DNA of 33,851 bases from Bordetella parapertussis (GCA_945900685.1 CAMDJS010000009.1:1-33851); one strand, 5' to 3'. Positions 8,262 to 16,777 are shown, numbered from the stretch's first letter. Numbers and translations are program-made. Notes: generated by a model from the letters alone, not told the origin.

Positions 8262-9113
8262 TTACTTGCGCACTGAAGGCACTTCGATGTTCAAGCCCTG
8301 CGCCCGCCACATCAAATACAAACTGATGTCGCGCATATCTTCATCGCCCCATGGCGGAATGTCTGCTTTGACACCCGTGTAACAAAAGCGCAAACGCCTC
8401 TCCAAAGAGGCGAGTCGTTGCCATTCAATCCGGTAGGCAGGGTAGGCGTTCGGTTGCCCCTGGCTGAGTTTGTCGGTGAAAAGTTTGCTGCCGTAGCGTT
8501 GATCATGGCATTGGGTACAAGCCAGGTTCATTTGCCCTTGCCGTTTGGTGAAGATATGTTGACCCGCTTCAAAATGTGATTTCGCTTTGCCCTCAATGCT
8601 GACTTTGATCGGCATACCGATGGAGGCTGAGGTGACATACAGCGTGATTGCAAGCAACTCTTCAGATTCGAGCGGCCACTCAGAAGCTTTTTGACGGGTT
8701 TGACGGCAGTTACGAATACGGTCTTCAAGGTTAAACAGTCGCCCGCTGGCTTTGTCGATCGACGGGTAGCGCGTGGCGACACCTTTCATGCTAATTAATT
8801 CACCGTGGCAGGATTGGCAGCTTTTGTCGGACTTGCCCGCTATTTGTCGCCAAAGCTTGCTGCCTTTGTCCATGTAAGGCAGGCCGGGGTTGGCAAAGTC
8901 ATCGCCTTGCAAGTCAAGAATTTCCGGCCCCGTGAATGCCAGACCGGATTGCAATTTGTCTAAAGGCAGTAAACGCTGCTGCGCATGAGCCCAAGGCAGT
9001 TGCAACAGCAGACAGACAAGCGCGCATTGGCAGCAGATTGAAAAGAAGTTTGTCTGCCCAGACAAACGTGGTATGGCTAGAGGGATACCAATGGCATGAA
9101 ACAACATGGGCAT
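8262..9113 (-). CDS. soxA: SoxA, di-haem sulfur-oxidation cytochrome c
   Basis: 283 residues from ATG 9113, four bases after the soxZ stop; the frame extends to TTG 9155 but that lies inside soxZ. A long signal region ends near QLPWAHAQQ (about residue 45). Two CxxCH haem sites are present: CQSCH (Cys99, Cys102, His103) and CTQCH (Cys199, Cys202, His203). Cys136 (RIRNC) is a likely axial ligand, and Cys234 (RRLRFCYT) is the active-site Cys that carries persulfide in known SoxA. DDFANPGLPYMDKGSKLW, SMKGVATRYPSID and QGQPNAYPAYRIEW are classic SoxA blocks. With SoxX it should join a sulfur substrate to the SoxY cysteine in the periplasm. It is the last gene of the operon. Confidence 0.93.
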   Translation of the reverse strand: MPMLFHAIGIPLAIPRLSGQTNFFSICCQCALVCLLLQLPWAHAQQRLLPLDKLQSGLAFTGPEILDLQGDDFANPGLPYMDKGSKLWRQIAGKSDKSCQSCHGELISMKGVATRYPSIDKASGRLFNLEDRIRNCRQTRQKASEWPLESEELLAITLYVTSASIGMPIKVSIEGKAKSHFEAGQHIFTKRQGQMNLACTQCHDQRYGSKLFTDKLSQGQPNAYPAYRIEWQRLASLERRLRFCYTGVKADIPPWGDEDMRDISLYLMWRAQGLNIEVPSVRK

Positions 9114-9117
9114 GGCT

Positions 9118-9468
9118 TCAGGGCTTGGGCGCTTTAGACTGGTTGAGAGGTTCAATCACCAGTTTTTGTCGAAGCTCTCCGATGTAGCCTTTGTCGTCCA
9201 CCCAGCGGAAATAGAGCTCCCCGGATTTGGTCGCGCGCAGGTAAAACTCAAACAGCGGATTGGCTGATGTGCCCGTGGTGGGTTCAACCCTGAAAACCTC
9301 TTTGTCATTCAAGATGCATTGCAAATGCCGGATGACGTTGCGTTTGATCAATACGCCATCCAGATCGCGCAAGAAACCGCTGTCCATGGGATGTTGAACC
9401 AACAGGCGCAACTTGAACACGTCGCCTTCAACAATGCGTGCGGGTAGTTGTAATCGGGCTGTACTCAT
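9118..9468 (-). CDS. soxZ: SoxZ, carrier-complex subunit
   Basis: 116 residues, close to the usual SoxZ size, with no signal peptide, as expected because SoxZ is exported together with SoxY. The beta-sandwich segments VFKLRLLVQHPMDSGFLRD, RNVIRHLQCILNDKEVF and SGELYFRWVDDKGY match SoxZ. It forms the SoxYZ heterodimer that holds sulfur intermediates on the SoxY arm. It starts three bases after the soxY stop and ends four bases before the soxA start. Cys residues are few (one in HLQC), so it is not itself the carrier. Confidence 0.9.
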   Translation of the reverse strand: MSTARLQLPARIVEGDVFKLRLLVQHPMDSGFLRDLDGVLIKRNVIRHLQCILNDKEVFRVEPTTGTSANPLFEFYLRATKSGELYFRWVDDKGYIGELRQKLVIEPLNQSKAPKP

Positions 9469-9471
9469 CGC

Positions 9472-9984
9472 TTATCCGTTGTCAATGCAAGCGGCTTCAG
9501 TGACCACCACTTCTTGCGTTTCATAACGGAACGTGCCGTCCGACATACGCGCTAAAGCAACCACCATTTGTGTGCCGGATAAACGCACGCGCATACTGAG
9601 TTCGGCGCGACCGTTCCACGGTCCCAGAACAAACATGGCCATCAAAGGAACCGGGTTACGTTGAGAAATCAAATAGACATGGGTGACGTGCGATTCCTCG
9701 GTCATCGGGCTGTCCACCTTCAAACTCAAAGGAACCAGATGACCGTTGTCAGCCAGCATGGGTAAAGACAAAGTGATGCCACCTTGCTTCACAGGTTGAC
9801 GCACCACATAAGGCGCGATCATTTCATCAAAGTTTCTCAAGCGTGCGTCCGACATGTCTTGGACACGACCCAGCACAGACATGTCCTGTGCACGGGAGAC
9901 GCCAACACTCAAGCCCCAGGCTCCCGCCGAGGTTTTGAGACATCGTAATAACCAATCACGGCGTGACAACGAAAAAAACATCAA
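9472..9984 (-). CDS. SoxY paralogue with AACID arm (not GGCGG)
   Basis: 170 residues. The N-terminus SLSRRDWLLRCLKTSAGAWG is a Tat signal (twin Arg), as in SoxY. The fold region (LPMLADNGHLVPLSLKVDSP, HVTHVYLISQRNPVPLMAMF) is clearly SoxY. True SoxY ends in GGCGG, the swinging arm whose Cys carries sulfur. This protein ends VVVTEAACIDNG, keeping one Cys (Cys166) five residues from the end of a different arm. This fits the SoxY-related 'AACIE arm' paralogues known by name from Burkholderiales; the name is recalled and was not checked. The Cys probably still carries a covalent intermediate, but the substrate and partners may differ from thiosulfate oxidation. Starts are coupled by ATGA (9981-9984) to soxX. 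Confidence 0.85.
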   Translation of the reverse strand: MMFFSLSRRDWLLRCLKTSAGAWGLSVGVSRAQDMSVLGRVQDMSDARLRNFDEMIAPYVVRQPVKQGGITLSLPMLADNGHLVPLSLKVDSPMTEESHVTHVYLISQRNPVPLMAMFVLGPWNGRAELSMRVRLSGTQMVVALARMSDGTFRYETQEVVVTEAACIDNG

Positions 9985-10394
9985 GGTCCTTTGGTTGCTT
10001 CCAGCAGATAGGCGACGATATCTTCCAGACCCTGCTCGGTTAAGACGGTTTTACCTATCAACGGCTTGGCGACATTATGAAGTCCTTCGGCGCTGAAGTA
10101 GGCTGGCATGAAGGACTGGGGGTTTAGAACTCGGGGGTCAGCAATGCGCATGCGGATTTGATCTGGGGTGAGACGTTGGCTCAGGCCTGTCAGATTGGGT
10201 CCCATTTCTCCGCCATCTTTAAAGCCGGGTATGGTGTGGCACAACACACATCCGGTTTCTTGCCGATTTTGAATCAGCTTGCGTCCACGTTCGACTTCTG
10301 CATTTCGAACAGACGGCGTGGGCGGCATGCTGTCGCCCGCGGCTCCTGCCGCAGTCACGCCAAACACTAATGCGGATAGCAGCAGGCGTTTCAT
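9981..10394 (-). CDS. soxX: SoxX, mono-haem sulfur-oxidation cytochrome c
   Basis: 137 residues with a Sec signal peptide ([20 protein letters not shown]). One haem-c site, CVLCH (Cys49, Cys52, His53), lies in a SoxX-like context. SFMPAYF supplies the likely distal ligand Met96, and LTEQGLEDIVAYLLEA is the closing helix of this family. It pairs with SoxA to form the SoxXA cytochrome that takes electrons when a sulfur compound is joined to SoxY. Its ATG overlaps the stop of the IorB-like gene (10391-10394), so expression is coupled to the molybdoenzyme. A small class I cytochrome c serving the molybdoenzyme directly is an alternative reading, but soxA in the same operon favours SoxX. Confidence 0.88.
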   Translation of the reverse strand: MKRLLLSALVFGVTAAGAAGDSMPPTPSVRNAEVERGRKLIQNRQETGCVLCHTIPGFKDGGEMGPNLTGLSQRLTPDQIRMRIADPRVLNPQSFMPAYFSAEGLHNVAKPLIGKTVLTEQGLEDIVAYLLEATKGP

Positions 10395-12544
10395 GCTTTA
10401 GACAAAGTCAGACCGTGATTTTTCAAAGGCAGTGAGCGAATCCGTTTACCGGTGGCGGCAAACAAGGCATTGCCCAGTGCAGGGGCCAGCGGTGCTTGCG
10501 CGGGCTCACCCACACCGCCCCAAAAACCACCGCTTGGCGCAATGACGGTTTCTACTTTGGGCATTTCATTCATGCGCATCATGCGGTGGTCGTGGAAATT
10601 GGATTGCTCAACACGGCCATCTTTGACGGTTATCTCGCCCCAGAAGATCGCTGTCAATCCATGCACCACACTGCCTTGCAATTGCGCTTGAATGTTGTCT
10701 GGGTTGACGGCGTAGCCGGGGTCGATGCCAATCACAATCCGGTGAATTTTCACCTCGCCTCTGGCATTGACCGAGACCTCGCACACGCAGGCGGTCCAAC
10801 TGCCATAGCCGTCCACACTGGCAATGCCGCGATGTACACCGCTGGGCAATGGTTTGCCCCAGTCAGCCGCTTTGGCCACGGCTTGCAATATGCCTTTGTC
10901 GCGGTTGGCTTTTTCATTGTCCGGCAACAAGGCCAATCGGTAAGCGAGCGGGTCTTGTTCGGCGGCATGTGCCAGTTCATCCAGAAAACATTCGCGTACA
11001 AACGGATTTTGAGAATGACCGACGGTGCGCCAAAAGCCAACTGGCACATGGGTGCTGCGCATGGCGAAGTCCACCAGCGTGTTGGGGATGGCATAAGGAT
11101 GGTCATTGAAACAGGCGACCGCTTGTTGATCGACACCGTTTTGCAGCGGCATGCGCAGCAACTGAGAAAAGATTGAAGGTGCACTCACGCGAATATGCAA
11201 GGCTTGCGGCTTGCCACTGTCGTCCATTCCTGCACGAACCCGCACCAGACTGGCCGGACGGTACAAATCATGTTGCATGTCTTCTTCACGGCTCCACATC
11301 AGCTTGACGGGTTTGCCGGGCAACTGCATGGCGATAGCCACCGCTTGTCGGGTGAAGTCTTGCGGACTTTTGCGTCCCAAGCCGCCGCCCATTTGCATGG
11401 CGAATACGCGGATATTTTCTTGCGCCACATCAGCGGTAGACGCGGCAGCAGTGAGGGTGGACTCCGGATTTTGGGTGGACGCCCAAATGTCGAGTTTGTC
11501 GCCGTCCAGCAATGCAGTGCAAACCATGGGCTCCATGGTGGCGTGGGCAAGATAGGGGGTGTAGTAATCCGCCTCGATCACTTTGGCTGAGGCAAGCGCA
11601 GCCAGCGTATTGCCGTCGTTACGCGCAACAGCTGGTTCTGATTGTGTCAGCCCGTCGCGGTAGTACTGCATCATGCTGGCGCTGTTGACCGCAGCATTTT
11701 TGCCGTTGTCCCAGTCGATAGACACATCGCGCAAAGCTTCTTTGGCGCGCCACCAGTTGTCAGCAACCACGGCGACAAATTCACCCAGGTTGATGACTTT
11801 CACAATGCCGCGTCTGCTATCGATTTTGCTGCTGTCCACAGACTTGGCTTTGCCGCCAAAGACGGGGGATTGGGCGATAGCCGCATGCAACATGCCGGGC
11901 AATTGCACATCGACGCCATAGCGAATTTTGCCAGTGACGATGTCGGTGATGTCAACCCGGGAAAGCGGTTTGCCGGCGATGGTCCAGGTCTTTGGGTCTT
12001 TGAGTGGAATGTCTTTGGGCGGCGTGAGCTTGGCCGCATCTGCCGCCAATTGCCCGTAGCTGAGTTTTTTCCCGCTGGCGCTGTGAATGACTTGACCGAG
12101 CACGGCTTTGCATTCGCCGGGGGCGACATTCCAGCGTTGAGCGGCTGCTTCAATCAGCATGATGCGCGCAGCCGCACCGGCTTTGCGCATATATTCTTGC
12201 GACATGCGGATGGTGCGACTGCCCACACTGGCCATGTCGCCGTAAGCACGTTTGCGACGCAAATTTTCATGGGCGGGTACATCCACCACACGCACTTTTT
12301 TCCAATCGACTTCCAATTCTTCGGCGATCAACATGGGTGCTGAAGTGCGGCTGCCTTGTCCCATTTCTGTGCGTGCATAGCGGATGACCACAGACTCGTC
12401 AGCGTTGATTTCTATCCAGGCATTCACCTCGGTGGAGTTGCTTGCCACGCTGTCTTGCGGCCAGAGAAAACCCAGGCTGAGTGCAGCAGCAGACGCAGTG
12501 TTGACTTGTAGAAACAAGCGGCGATTCAGGTGAGTGGTAGTCAT
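10391..12544 (-). CDS. Molybdopterin-binding subunit, IorB-like xanthine dehydrogenase family
   Basis: 717 residues from ATG 12544, preceded by a strong AGGAGG seven bases upstream; the longer frame only re-reads the previous gene. A Tat signal ([20 protein letters not shown]) sends it to the periplasm. The body matches the large Mo subunit of isoquinoline 1-oxidoreductase/aldehyde dehydrogenase types: [54 protein letters not shown] and [20 protein letters not shown], the last near the active-site Glu. No FAD subunit is encoded, so electrons should pass through the IorA-like Fe-S subunit to a periplasmic cytochrome c, possibly SoxXA of the same operon. The substrate is not predictable. Both ends overlap neighbours (ATGA). 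Confidence 0.88.
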   Translation of the reverse strand: MTTTHLNRRLFLQVNTASAAALSLGFLWPQDSVASNSTEVNAWIEINADESVVIRYARTEMGQGSRTSAPMLIAEELEVDWKKVRVVDVPAHENLRRKRAYGDMASVGSRTIRMSQEYMRKAGAAARIMLIEAAAQRWNVAPGECKAVLGQVIHSASGKKLSYGQLAADAAKLTPPKDIPLKDPKTWTIAGKPLSRVDITDIVTGKIRYGVDVQLPGMLHAAIAQSPVFGGKAKSVDSSKIDSRRGIVKVINLGEFVAVVADNWWRAKEALRDVSIDWDNGKNAAVNSASMMQYYRDGLTQSEPAVARNDGNTLAALASAKVIEADYYTPYLAHATMEPMVCTALLDGDKLDIWASTQNPESTLTAAASTADVAQENIRVFAMQMGGGLGRKSPQDFTRQAVAIAMQLPGKPVKLMWSREEDMQHDLYRPASLVRVRAGMDDSGKPQALHIRVSAPSIFSQLLRMPLQNGVDQQAVACFNDHPYAIPNTLVDFAMRSTHVPVGFWRTVGHSQNPFVRECFLDELAHAAEQDPLAYRLALLPDNEKANRDKGILQAVAKAADWGKPLPSGVHRGIASVDGYGSWTACVCEVSVNARGEVKIHRIVIGIDPGYAVNPDNIQAQLQGSVVHGLTAIFWGEITVKDGRVEQSNFHDHRMMRMNEMPKVETVIAPSGGFWGGVGEPAQAPLAPALGNALFAATGKRIRSLPLKNHGLTLSKA

Positions 12545-13002
12545 GATTTGCCTCCTGCCTGACGCGCAGCAGCGTGAATCGCTGTGCGCATGCGAGCATA
12601 GGTACCGCAACGGCAGATGTTGGTCATGGCCGCGTCAATGTCTTGGTCCGTCGGTTTGGGTTTTTTCTTCAGTAAGGCCACGGCCGCCAGAATTTGTCCG
12701 CCTTGGCAATAGCCGCATTGCGGCACTTGGTGGTCTATCCAGGCTTGTTGCACAGCGTGTAACTTTCCTTTGTCAGCCAGGCCTTCGATGCTGACGACTT
12801 GTTGGCCATCAGCCGATGAAACCGGGTAACTGCATGAGCGCACGGGTTCACCGTTGAGTAACACAGTACAAGAACCGCACTGTGCGATGCCGCATCCGTA
12901 CTTCGGCCCTTTGATGTCAAGTTCATCGCGCAATGCCCACAGCAAGGGCATTTCAGGTTCTATATCGAGGGTGTGGCTTTTGCCATTGACAAGGAGTTTC
13001 AT
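12541..13002 (-). CDS. 2Fe-2S subunit, IorA-like
   Basis: 153 residues from ATG 13002, with AAGGA seven bases upstream; the long upstream extension is spurious. The N-terminal plant-type [2Fe-2S] site is Cys37, Cys42, Cys45 ([11 protein letters not shown]) and Cys57. The C-terminal helical domain holds a second cluster at Cys96, Cys99 (PQCGYCQGG), Cys130 and Cys132 (NICRCGTY). This is the standard small subunit of molybdenum hydroxylases, relaying electrons from the Mo site. It has no signal peptide and is probably exported bound to the Tat-targeted large subunit. The stop overlaps the start of the large subunit (ATGA), and the alpha/beta hydrolase gene ends 10 bases upstream. Confidence 0.93.
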   Translation of the reverse strand: MKLLVNGKSHTLDIEPEMPLLWALRDELDIKGPKYGCGIAQCGSCTVLLNGEPVRSCSYPVSSADGQQVVSIEGLADKGKLHAVQQAWIDHQVPQCGYCQGGQILAAVALLKKKPKPTDQDIDAAMTNICRCGTYARMRTAIHAAARQAGGKS

Positions 13003-13012
13003 GGAGGGGTCC

Positions 13013-13948
13013 TTATGAAAGATAACGCTTAAGTGCATCCGCGCAAACAGCCACACCGGTGTGGGCTTCACGCATGACGCGCCCCATGGTGATGAAGCCG
13101 TGAATTTGCCGTTCAAAGCAAATGTACTCGGCGCTGCTTCCTGCGGCTGATAAGGCATTGGCATACAAACGGCCTTCATCGCGCAGCGGGTCAAAGCCCG
13201 CAGTAATCACCAATGCGGGAGGAAGGTCGGCATGTGATTGGGCTTTCAGCGGAGAGGCGCGCCAGTCATGCGCTATATCACGCGATGGCAAGTAATGGTC
13301 CATGAACCAGTGCATAACGTCAGCGGTCAATGCGTAGCCTTCAGCGTTGTCCCGGTAACTCTGCGTGTCCGGGTACATCAGCGTGGCAGGGTAAATCAAC
13401 AATTGAAATGCAGCTTGGTGCGTATGGCCTCGTGCCCCCAAGCAAACGGAAGCTGCGAGATTACCGCCTGCGCTGTCGCCGCCCACAGCGACGCGTTGGG
13501 CGTTCACATGCAAACTACCGGCGTTGGCAGCTACCCACTGAAATGCGGCCTGGGCATCATCGTATGCAGCCGGAAATACATGTTCAGGAGCCAGTCGGTA
13601 GTCCACTGAAAAAACCGCGCAACCACTGGCCTGGCACAGTTGTCTGCAAAGCACGTCGTGGGTATCCAAGTCTCCGATGACCCAGCCGCCACCATGGTAG
13701 TAAACCAGCGCAGGCAGCACAGCGGATGGCGAAGCAGCTTCGGGGCGGAACTCGCGGATTTTGATGGGGATGCCGTTGAGGTCTACCAAGTGATCTTGAC
13801 AGTGGGATACCGCAGGAGGATCGGGCTGGGTAAAACCCTTGCGCATCAAATACGCTTGGCGCGCTTCGACGGGTGTTTGTTCGTTGAAGGCAGGAAGACC
13901 TCGTTCGGCAATCAGTCGCAAAAGTGTGTGGGCTTGGGGATCGAGCAT
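13013..13948 (-). CDS. Alpha/beta hydrolase, hormone-sensitive lipase type
   Basis: 311 residues, no signal peptide, so probably cytoplasmic. The oxyanion-hole motif HGGGW (85-89), nucleophile GDSAGG (Ser159), Asp253 in GFDPLRDEG and His283 in RQIHGF complete the catalytic triad of the HSL/esterase IV family. These enzymes cleave short acyl or aryl esters. It is the third gene of the Sox/IorAB-like operon, 10 bases before the Fe-S subunit and 25 bases after the PF10118-like gene. A co-transcribed esterase suggests the pathway substrate or product is an ester or thioester, but that is inference. Confidence 0.9.
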   Translation of the reverse strand: MLDPQAHTLLRLIAERGLPAFNEQTPVEARQAYLMRKGFTQPDPPAVSHCQDHLVDLNGIPIKIREFRPEAASPSAVLPALVYYHGGGWVIGDLDTHDVLCRQLCQASGCAVFSVDYRLAPEHVFPAAYDDAQAAFQWVAANAGSLHVNAQRVAVGGDSAGGNLAASVCLGARGHTHQAAFQLLIYPATLMYPDTQSYRDNAEGYALTADVMHWFMDHYLPSRDIAHDWRASPLKAQSHADLPPALVITAGFDPLRDEGRLYANALSAAGSSAEYICFERQIHGFITMGRVMREAHTGVAVCADALKRYLS

Positions 13949-13973
13949 GTTGAATTTTAAAAATCAGAGCGAA

Positions 13974-14816
13974 TCAGGTCGTTGAAACGGATTGTCCTAC
14001 CAATGCATAGGCGTTTTCATGGGACTGCAACCATTGTTTTGACAATGCGTCAGGGTGTTGGGAGGGGTGAAAGTCGGGCTTGAAATAGTCACCCCACAGA
14101 ATGTAACTCTCGCGAAACAACCCGCCCTTGGCAAACAGATGTTTCCAGGCACTCGTCCAGGTAGACAGTTTGAATAAACTGCCGTCGTGCCACAGGTTGT
14201 TGACTGTTTGACGCAGCAAGTCCGTCAGGAAAAACCAAGTGACACGGCGCATCCAGCGCAAGCGCCATTCCTCGTTGCCGCCGAGCGCGCGGTAGATATC
14301 AAACGCAGTGCAACGGTGCTCGCTTTCTTCGCTGGCATGCCACAGCCACAGCGTTTTGAGACGGGGGTCTGCATGGTTAAAAAACCCTTCATTGGACAGC
14401 AACCAATGGGCAAACACGGCGGTGTAGTGCTCGGTGGCTGCAGTGACTGCCACCGCATGACGTGTATCCATCTGACTGAGGGCGGCAATACGTTTGAGCG
14501 CGCGCTGTTCCCAATGGTTGACCATGCCTTGGTCAAGCAAATGCCGGTTGTACAAACTGTGAAGCCGGCGGTGGGTCGCTTCTTGCCCGATGAATCCCTT
14601 GACCTCATCCTTGAACAAAGCTTGTTGCTCAAGGGGCAATTGGGCGAGACCTGCACGCACACTATCGAGAAAAAATTGCTCACCCACTGGAAAGCTCATG
14701 GACAAAGCATTCATGAAGGCTGAGGTGAAGGCGTCCTCCCCGTTCCATCGCAAATCAAACGGCGGGGTCAGATCTATCAATAATTGTCGGATAGCAAGTT
14801 GGTTCATGGTGTTCAT
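13974..14816 (-). CDS. Ferritin-like 'metal-dependent hydrolase' (PF10118 type)
   Basis: 280 residues from ATG 14816, which overlaps the upstream stop (ATGA, 14813-14816); a TTG at 14834 is less likely. Three metal-ligand-like motifs, GFIGQEATHRRLHSLYN, AATEHYTAVFAHW and WHASEESEHRCTAFDIY, are those of the PF10118 family, annotated as predicted metal-dependent hydrolases. Their E-x-x-H spacing looks like a di-iron ferritin fold. Members are usually found with oxidoreductases or esterases, and the reaction is unknown. No signal peptide. It is the second gene of the Sox/IorAB-like operon. Assignment to the family is firm by motif; any reaction is not. Confidence 0.82.
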   Translation of the reverse strand: MNTMNQLAIRQLLIDLTPPFDLRWNGEDAFTSAFMNALSMSFPVGEQFFLDSVRAGLAQLPLEQQALFKDEVKGFIGQEATHRRLHSLYNRHLLDQGMVNHWEQRALKRIAALSQMDTRHAVAVTAATEHYTAVFAHWLLSNEGFFNHADPRLKTLWLWHASEESEHRCTAFDIYRALGGNEEWRLRWMRRVTWFFLTDLLRQTVNNLWHDGSLFKLSTWTSAWKHLFAKGGLFRESYILWGDYFKPDFHPSQHPDALSKQWLQSHENAYALVGQSVSTT

Positions 14817-15271
14817 CCAGGTGGAAGTTGACAAGGACCGGTGACGAAAAACTTCAACTTCTTGCCATATCGTTGAACATCCTTGATGGCTTTGATATTC
14901 ACCGGTTCGCGGTTAATTTTGACCTCGGATTCTTCCATGGTTTTCATGTTTTTGCGCTTGACCCATAGACTGGTTTTGGAAGTCAAGTCCATGCCCTCGA
15001 ATTCCGGGGTTTTGAGCGTATTGACAAAAAAAGGATAGAGCTTGGGACCGTCTATTTTGATATACAAATGGTCACCGATGGAGGTGATTTCAACTTTGAT
15101 GGTAGCGGGCTCTATGCTGATTTTTTCTAATTCGGGAAATGAACCTTGGACATCGCACGTCAGGGTGTAGGCCAGTGCTGTTTGACTCAAGCCCAAGAGA
15201 ATCACAAGCAGCAGAAAAATCTGGCGAAAAATGAGCCGCGCTGGGTTGGCAATGGAGTACAACAAATGCAT
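14813..15271 (-). CDS. Exported hypothetical protein, first gene of Sox-like operon
   Basis: 152 residues I do not recognise. A Sec signal (RLIFRQIFLLLVILLGLSQTALA, cut near residue 34) precedes a small beta-rich domain with two cysteines: one just after the cleavage site (YTLTCDVQG) and one near the C-terminus (VTGPCQLPPG). They could form a disulfide closing the domain. ATG 15271 has AAAGG about six bases upstream. Its stop overlaps the next start (ATGA), so it heads the nine-gene operon. It may be a periplasmic binding or assembly protein; no function is assigned. Confidence 0.72.
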   Translation of the reverse strand: MHLLYSIANPARLIFRQIFLLLVILLGLSQTALAYTLTCDVQGSFPELEKISIEPATIKVEITSIGDHLYIKIDGPKLYPFFVNTLKTPEFEGMDLTSKTSLWVKRKNMKTMEESEVKINREPVNIKAIKDVQRYGKKLKFFVTGPCQLPPG

Positions 15272-15298
15272 GACAGCCTTTCGAGCTTTGGATCATCG

Positions 15299-15315
15299 CA
15301 TGCTGCCTCAGCATG
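15299..15315. promoter_or_regulatory. 17-bp palindrome, candidate operator
   Basis: CATGCTG-CCT-CAGCATG is a perfect 7-bp inverted repeat with a 3-bp spacer. It lies 28 bases upstream of the first gene of the Sox-like operon and 54 bases upstream of the pentapeptide gene, in the 97-base divergent region. The position suits a repressor or activator site controlling either gene. It could also be a chance hairpin. No regulator gene sits next to it. Confidence 0.35.
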
Positions 15316-15368
15316 GGCTCTGGCCGTATGTAAATTCATTTCAGAGCAGTTGGTTATTATGAGACATC

Positions 15369-15932
15369 ATGCTTTCAATGTTTTCAAAGGTGTTGCCTGT
15401 GGTTGTTATTCACAAAAGTTACAAAATAGTACCCATGCTGTTGGCTGTAGGCGCTGTCTTTTGGCCGTGGGCTGCCGGGGCATTTGATGCGAGCAAGATG
15501 GAAAACTTTAAAACCACCAATGTCTGCAAATACTGCGATCTCACCGACGCCCCCTTGGGCGGACGCGACATGCGCGGCGCAGATCTTCAAAACGCCAATT
15601 TATCGGGCGCGGTGCTGGTCAAAGCCAATATGGGTGAGCGTCCGATGGAAAAGCGCACCTTGGTGACGAATTTTGAAGACGCTAATTTGCGCCGTACCGA
15701 CTTCACTGGTGCCAATTTGCACATGGCCAATTTCACCAACGCCTATTTGCGTGAAGCCAATTTGACCGGCGCCGATTTGAGCGACGCATTACTGAACCAA
15801 GCGAACATGAAAGGCGCTGTGCTGTCGGGCACCAATTTGAAAGGAGCCAACATGGAAGGTGCCAAGTTAGATGATGCGAAATTTTGCAAAACCGTGATGC
15901 CCGATGGTTCAATCAATGACAGCGGGTGTTGA
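15369..15932 (+). CDS. Exported pentapeptide-repeat protein
   Basis: 187 residues. From about residue 67 it is a right-handed beta-helix of A-(D/N)-L-x-x repeats: GADLQNANLSGAVLVKANMG, then ANLRRTDFTGANLHMANF and ANLTGADLSDALLNQANM, ANMEGAKLDDAKF. An N-terminal hydrophobic stretch (about 20-38, ending WPWAAGAF) acts as a signal peptide, so it is probably periplasmic. CKYC near residue 53 and Cys residues near the C-terminus may form disulfides. ATG 15369 is the start, but 15378 is equally possible. Pentapeptide proteins have diverse, often unknown roles. It converges with the terC-like gene, with a 17-base gap. Confidence 0.85.
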   Translation: MLSMFSKVLPVVVIHKSYKIVPMLLAVGAVFWPWAAGAFDASKMENFKTTNVCKYCDLTDAPLGGRDMRGADLQNANLSGAVLVKANMGERPMEKRTLVTNFEDANLRRTDFTGANLHMANFTNAYLREANLTGADLSDALLNQANMKGAVLSGTNLKGANMEGAKLDDAKFCKTVMPDGSINDSGC

Positions 15933-15949
15933 GTTATTCACCCTGAACG

Positions 15950-16705
15950 CTACTCATCACCCGGAATCACAGCCTCACGCAATTTAACCGGTTTGCTGAG
16001 AGACTTGCGAAACCGGATGTTGAGCAATTCCACACCAAATGAGAACGCCATGGCGAAGTAGATATAGCCTTTGGGCACGTGGTGACCGAAACCTTCTGCG
16101 ACCAACACAACCCCGACCACCACCAAAAAACTCAACGCCAGCATTTTGATGGATGGATGCGCCTCAACAAATTCACCGATGGCACGGGCAAACAGCATCA
16201 TGAGCCCAAGGGAGATGACCACTGCTGCAATCATGATGCGCACATCATCGACCATGCCGACTGCTGTGATGATGGAGTCCAGCGAGAAAACCAAGTCGAT
16301 CACAATGATTTGCGCAGTGGTGGCCATGAAATTGACCTTGATTTTGGCGCTAGCCGTATGGTTTTCATTCTCGCCTTCAAGCGATTGGTGAATCTCACCT
16401 GTGCTTTTCCAAATCAAAAACAATCCACCAGCGAGCAAAATCAAATCACGCCCGGAAAATGACTGCTGCATTACCGTGAACAAGGGCTCTACCAAACCAA
16501 TGATGAAAGACAGCAGCATCAACAGGGCAATGCGCAAGAACATGGCCATGAACAGGCCGATGCGCCTGGCCATTTCTTGCTGAGCTTTTGGAAGTTTGCT
16601 GACAAGAATAGAGATGAAAATAATGTTGTCAATACCCAGCACCAACTCAAGCAAGGTCAAGGTGGCCAGCGCCATCCACATATGCGGGTTAGTCAATAAT
16701 TCCAT
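15950..16705 (-). CDS. TerC-family integral membrane protein
   Basis: 251 residues with about seven hydrophobic helices. The family signature motifs are LELVLGIDNIIFISIL (about 18-33) and IIVIDLVFSLDSIITAVGM (about 133-151), whose paired Asp residues are thought to bind a metal such as Mn2+ in the membrane. Known TerC relatives export manganese or metallate secreted proteins; the exact role here is not shown. The C-terminal tail is short, with no CBS or CorC domains. I looked upstream for a yybP-ykoY manganese riboswitch, which often precedes such genes, and did not see its conserved core. Confidence 0.9.
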   Translation of the reverse strand: MELLTNPHMWMALATLTLLELVLGIDNIIFISILVSKLPKAQQEMARRIGLFMAMFLRIALLMLLSFIIGLVEPLFTVMQQSFSGRDLILLAGGLFLIWKSTGEIHQSLEGENENHTASAKIKVNFMATTAQIIVIDLVFSLDSIITAVGMVDDVRIMIAAVVISLGLMMLFARAIGEFVEAHPSIKMLALSFLVVVGVVLVAEGFGHHVPKGYIYFAMAFSFGVELLNIRFRKSLSKPVKLREAVIPGDE

Positions 16706-16716
16706 AAATTTTGCTG

Positions 16717-16728
16717 CTTTACGTAAAG
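16717..16728. promoter_or_regulatory. 12-bp palindrome upstream of terC-like gene
   Basis: CTTTACGTAAAG is a perfect 12-bp palindrome, 11 bases before the terC-like ATG on the minus strand, in the 72-base gap after the PAP2 gene. It could bind a dimeric regulator or be chance. No -10/-35 pair is clear around it. Confidence 0.25.
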
Positions 16729-16777
16729 TTAATGAATGTAGCCCAAGGCGTCCATACCTTAGATCCCATGGGGTTGA

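Noticed and set aside
16706..16777. yybP-ykoY manganese riboswitch before the terC-like gene
   Set aside because: Looked for because this riboswitch often precedes TerC genes, but the conserved core was not seen and the region is too short.
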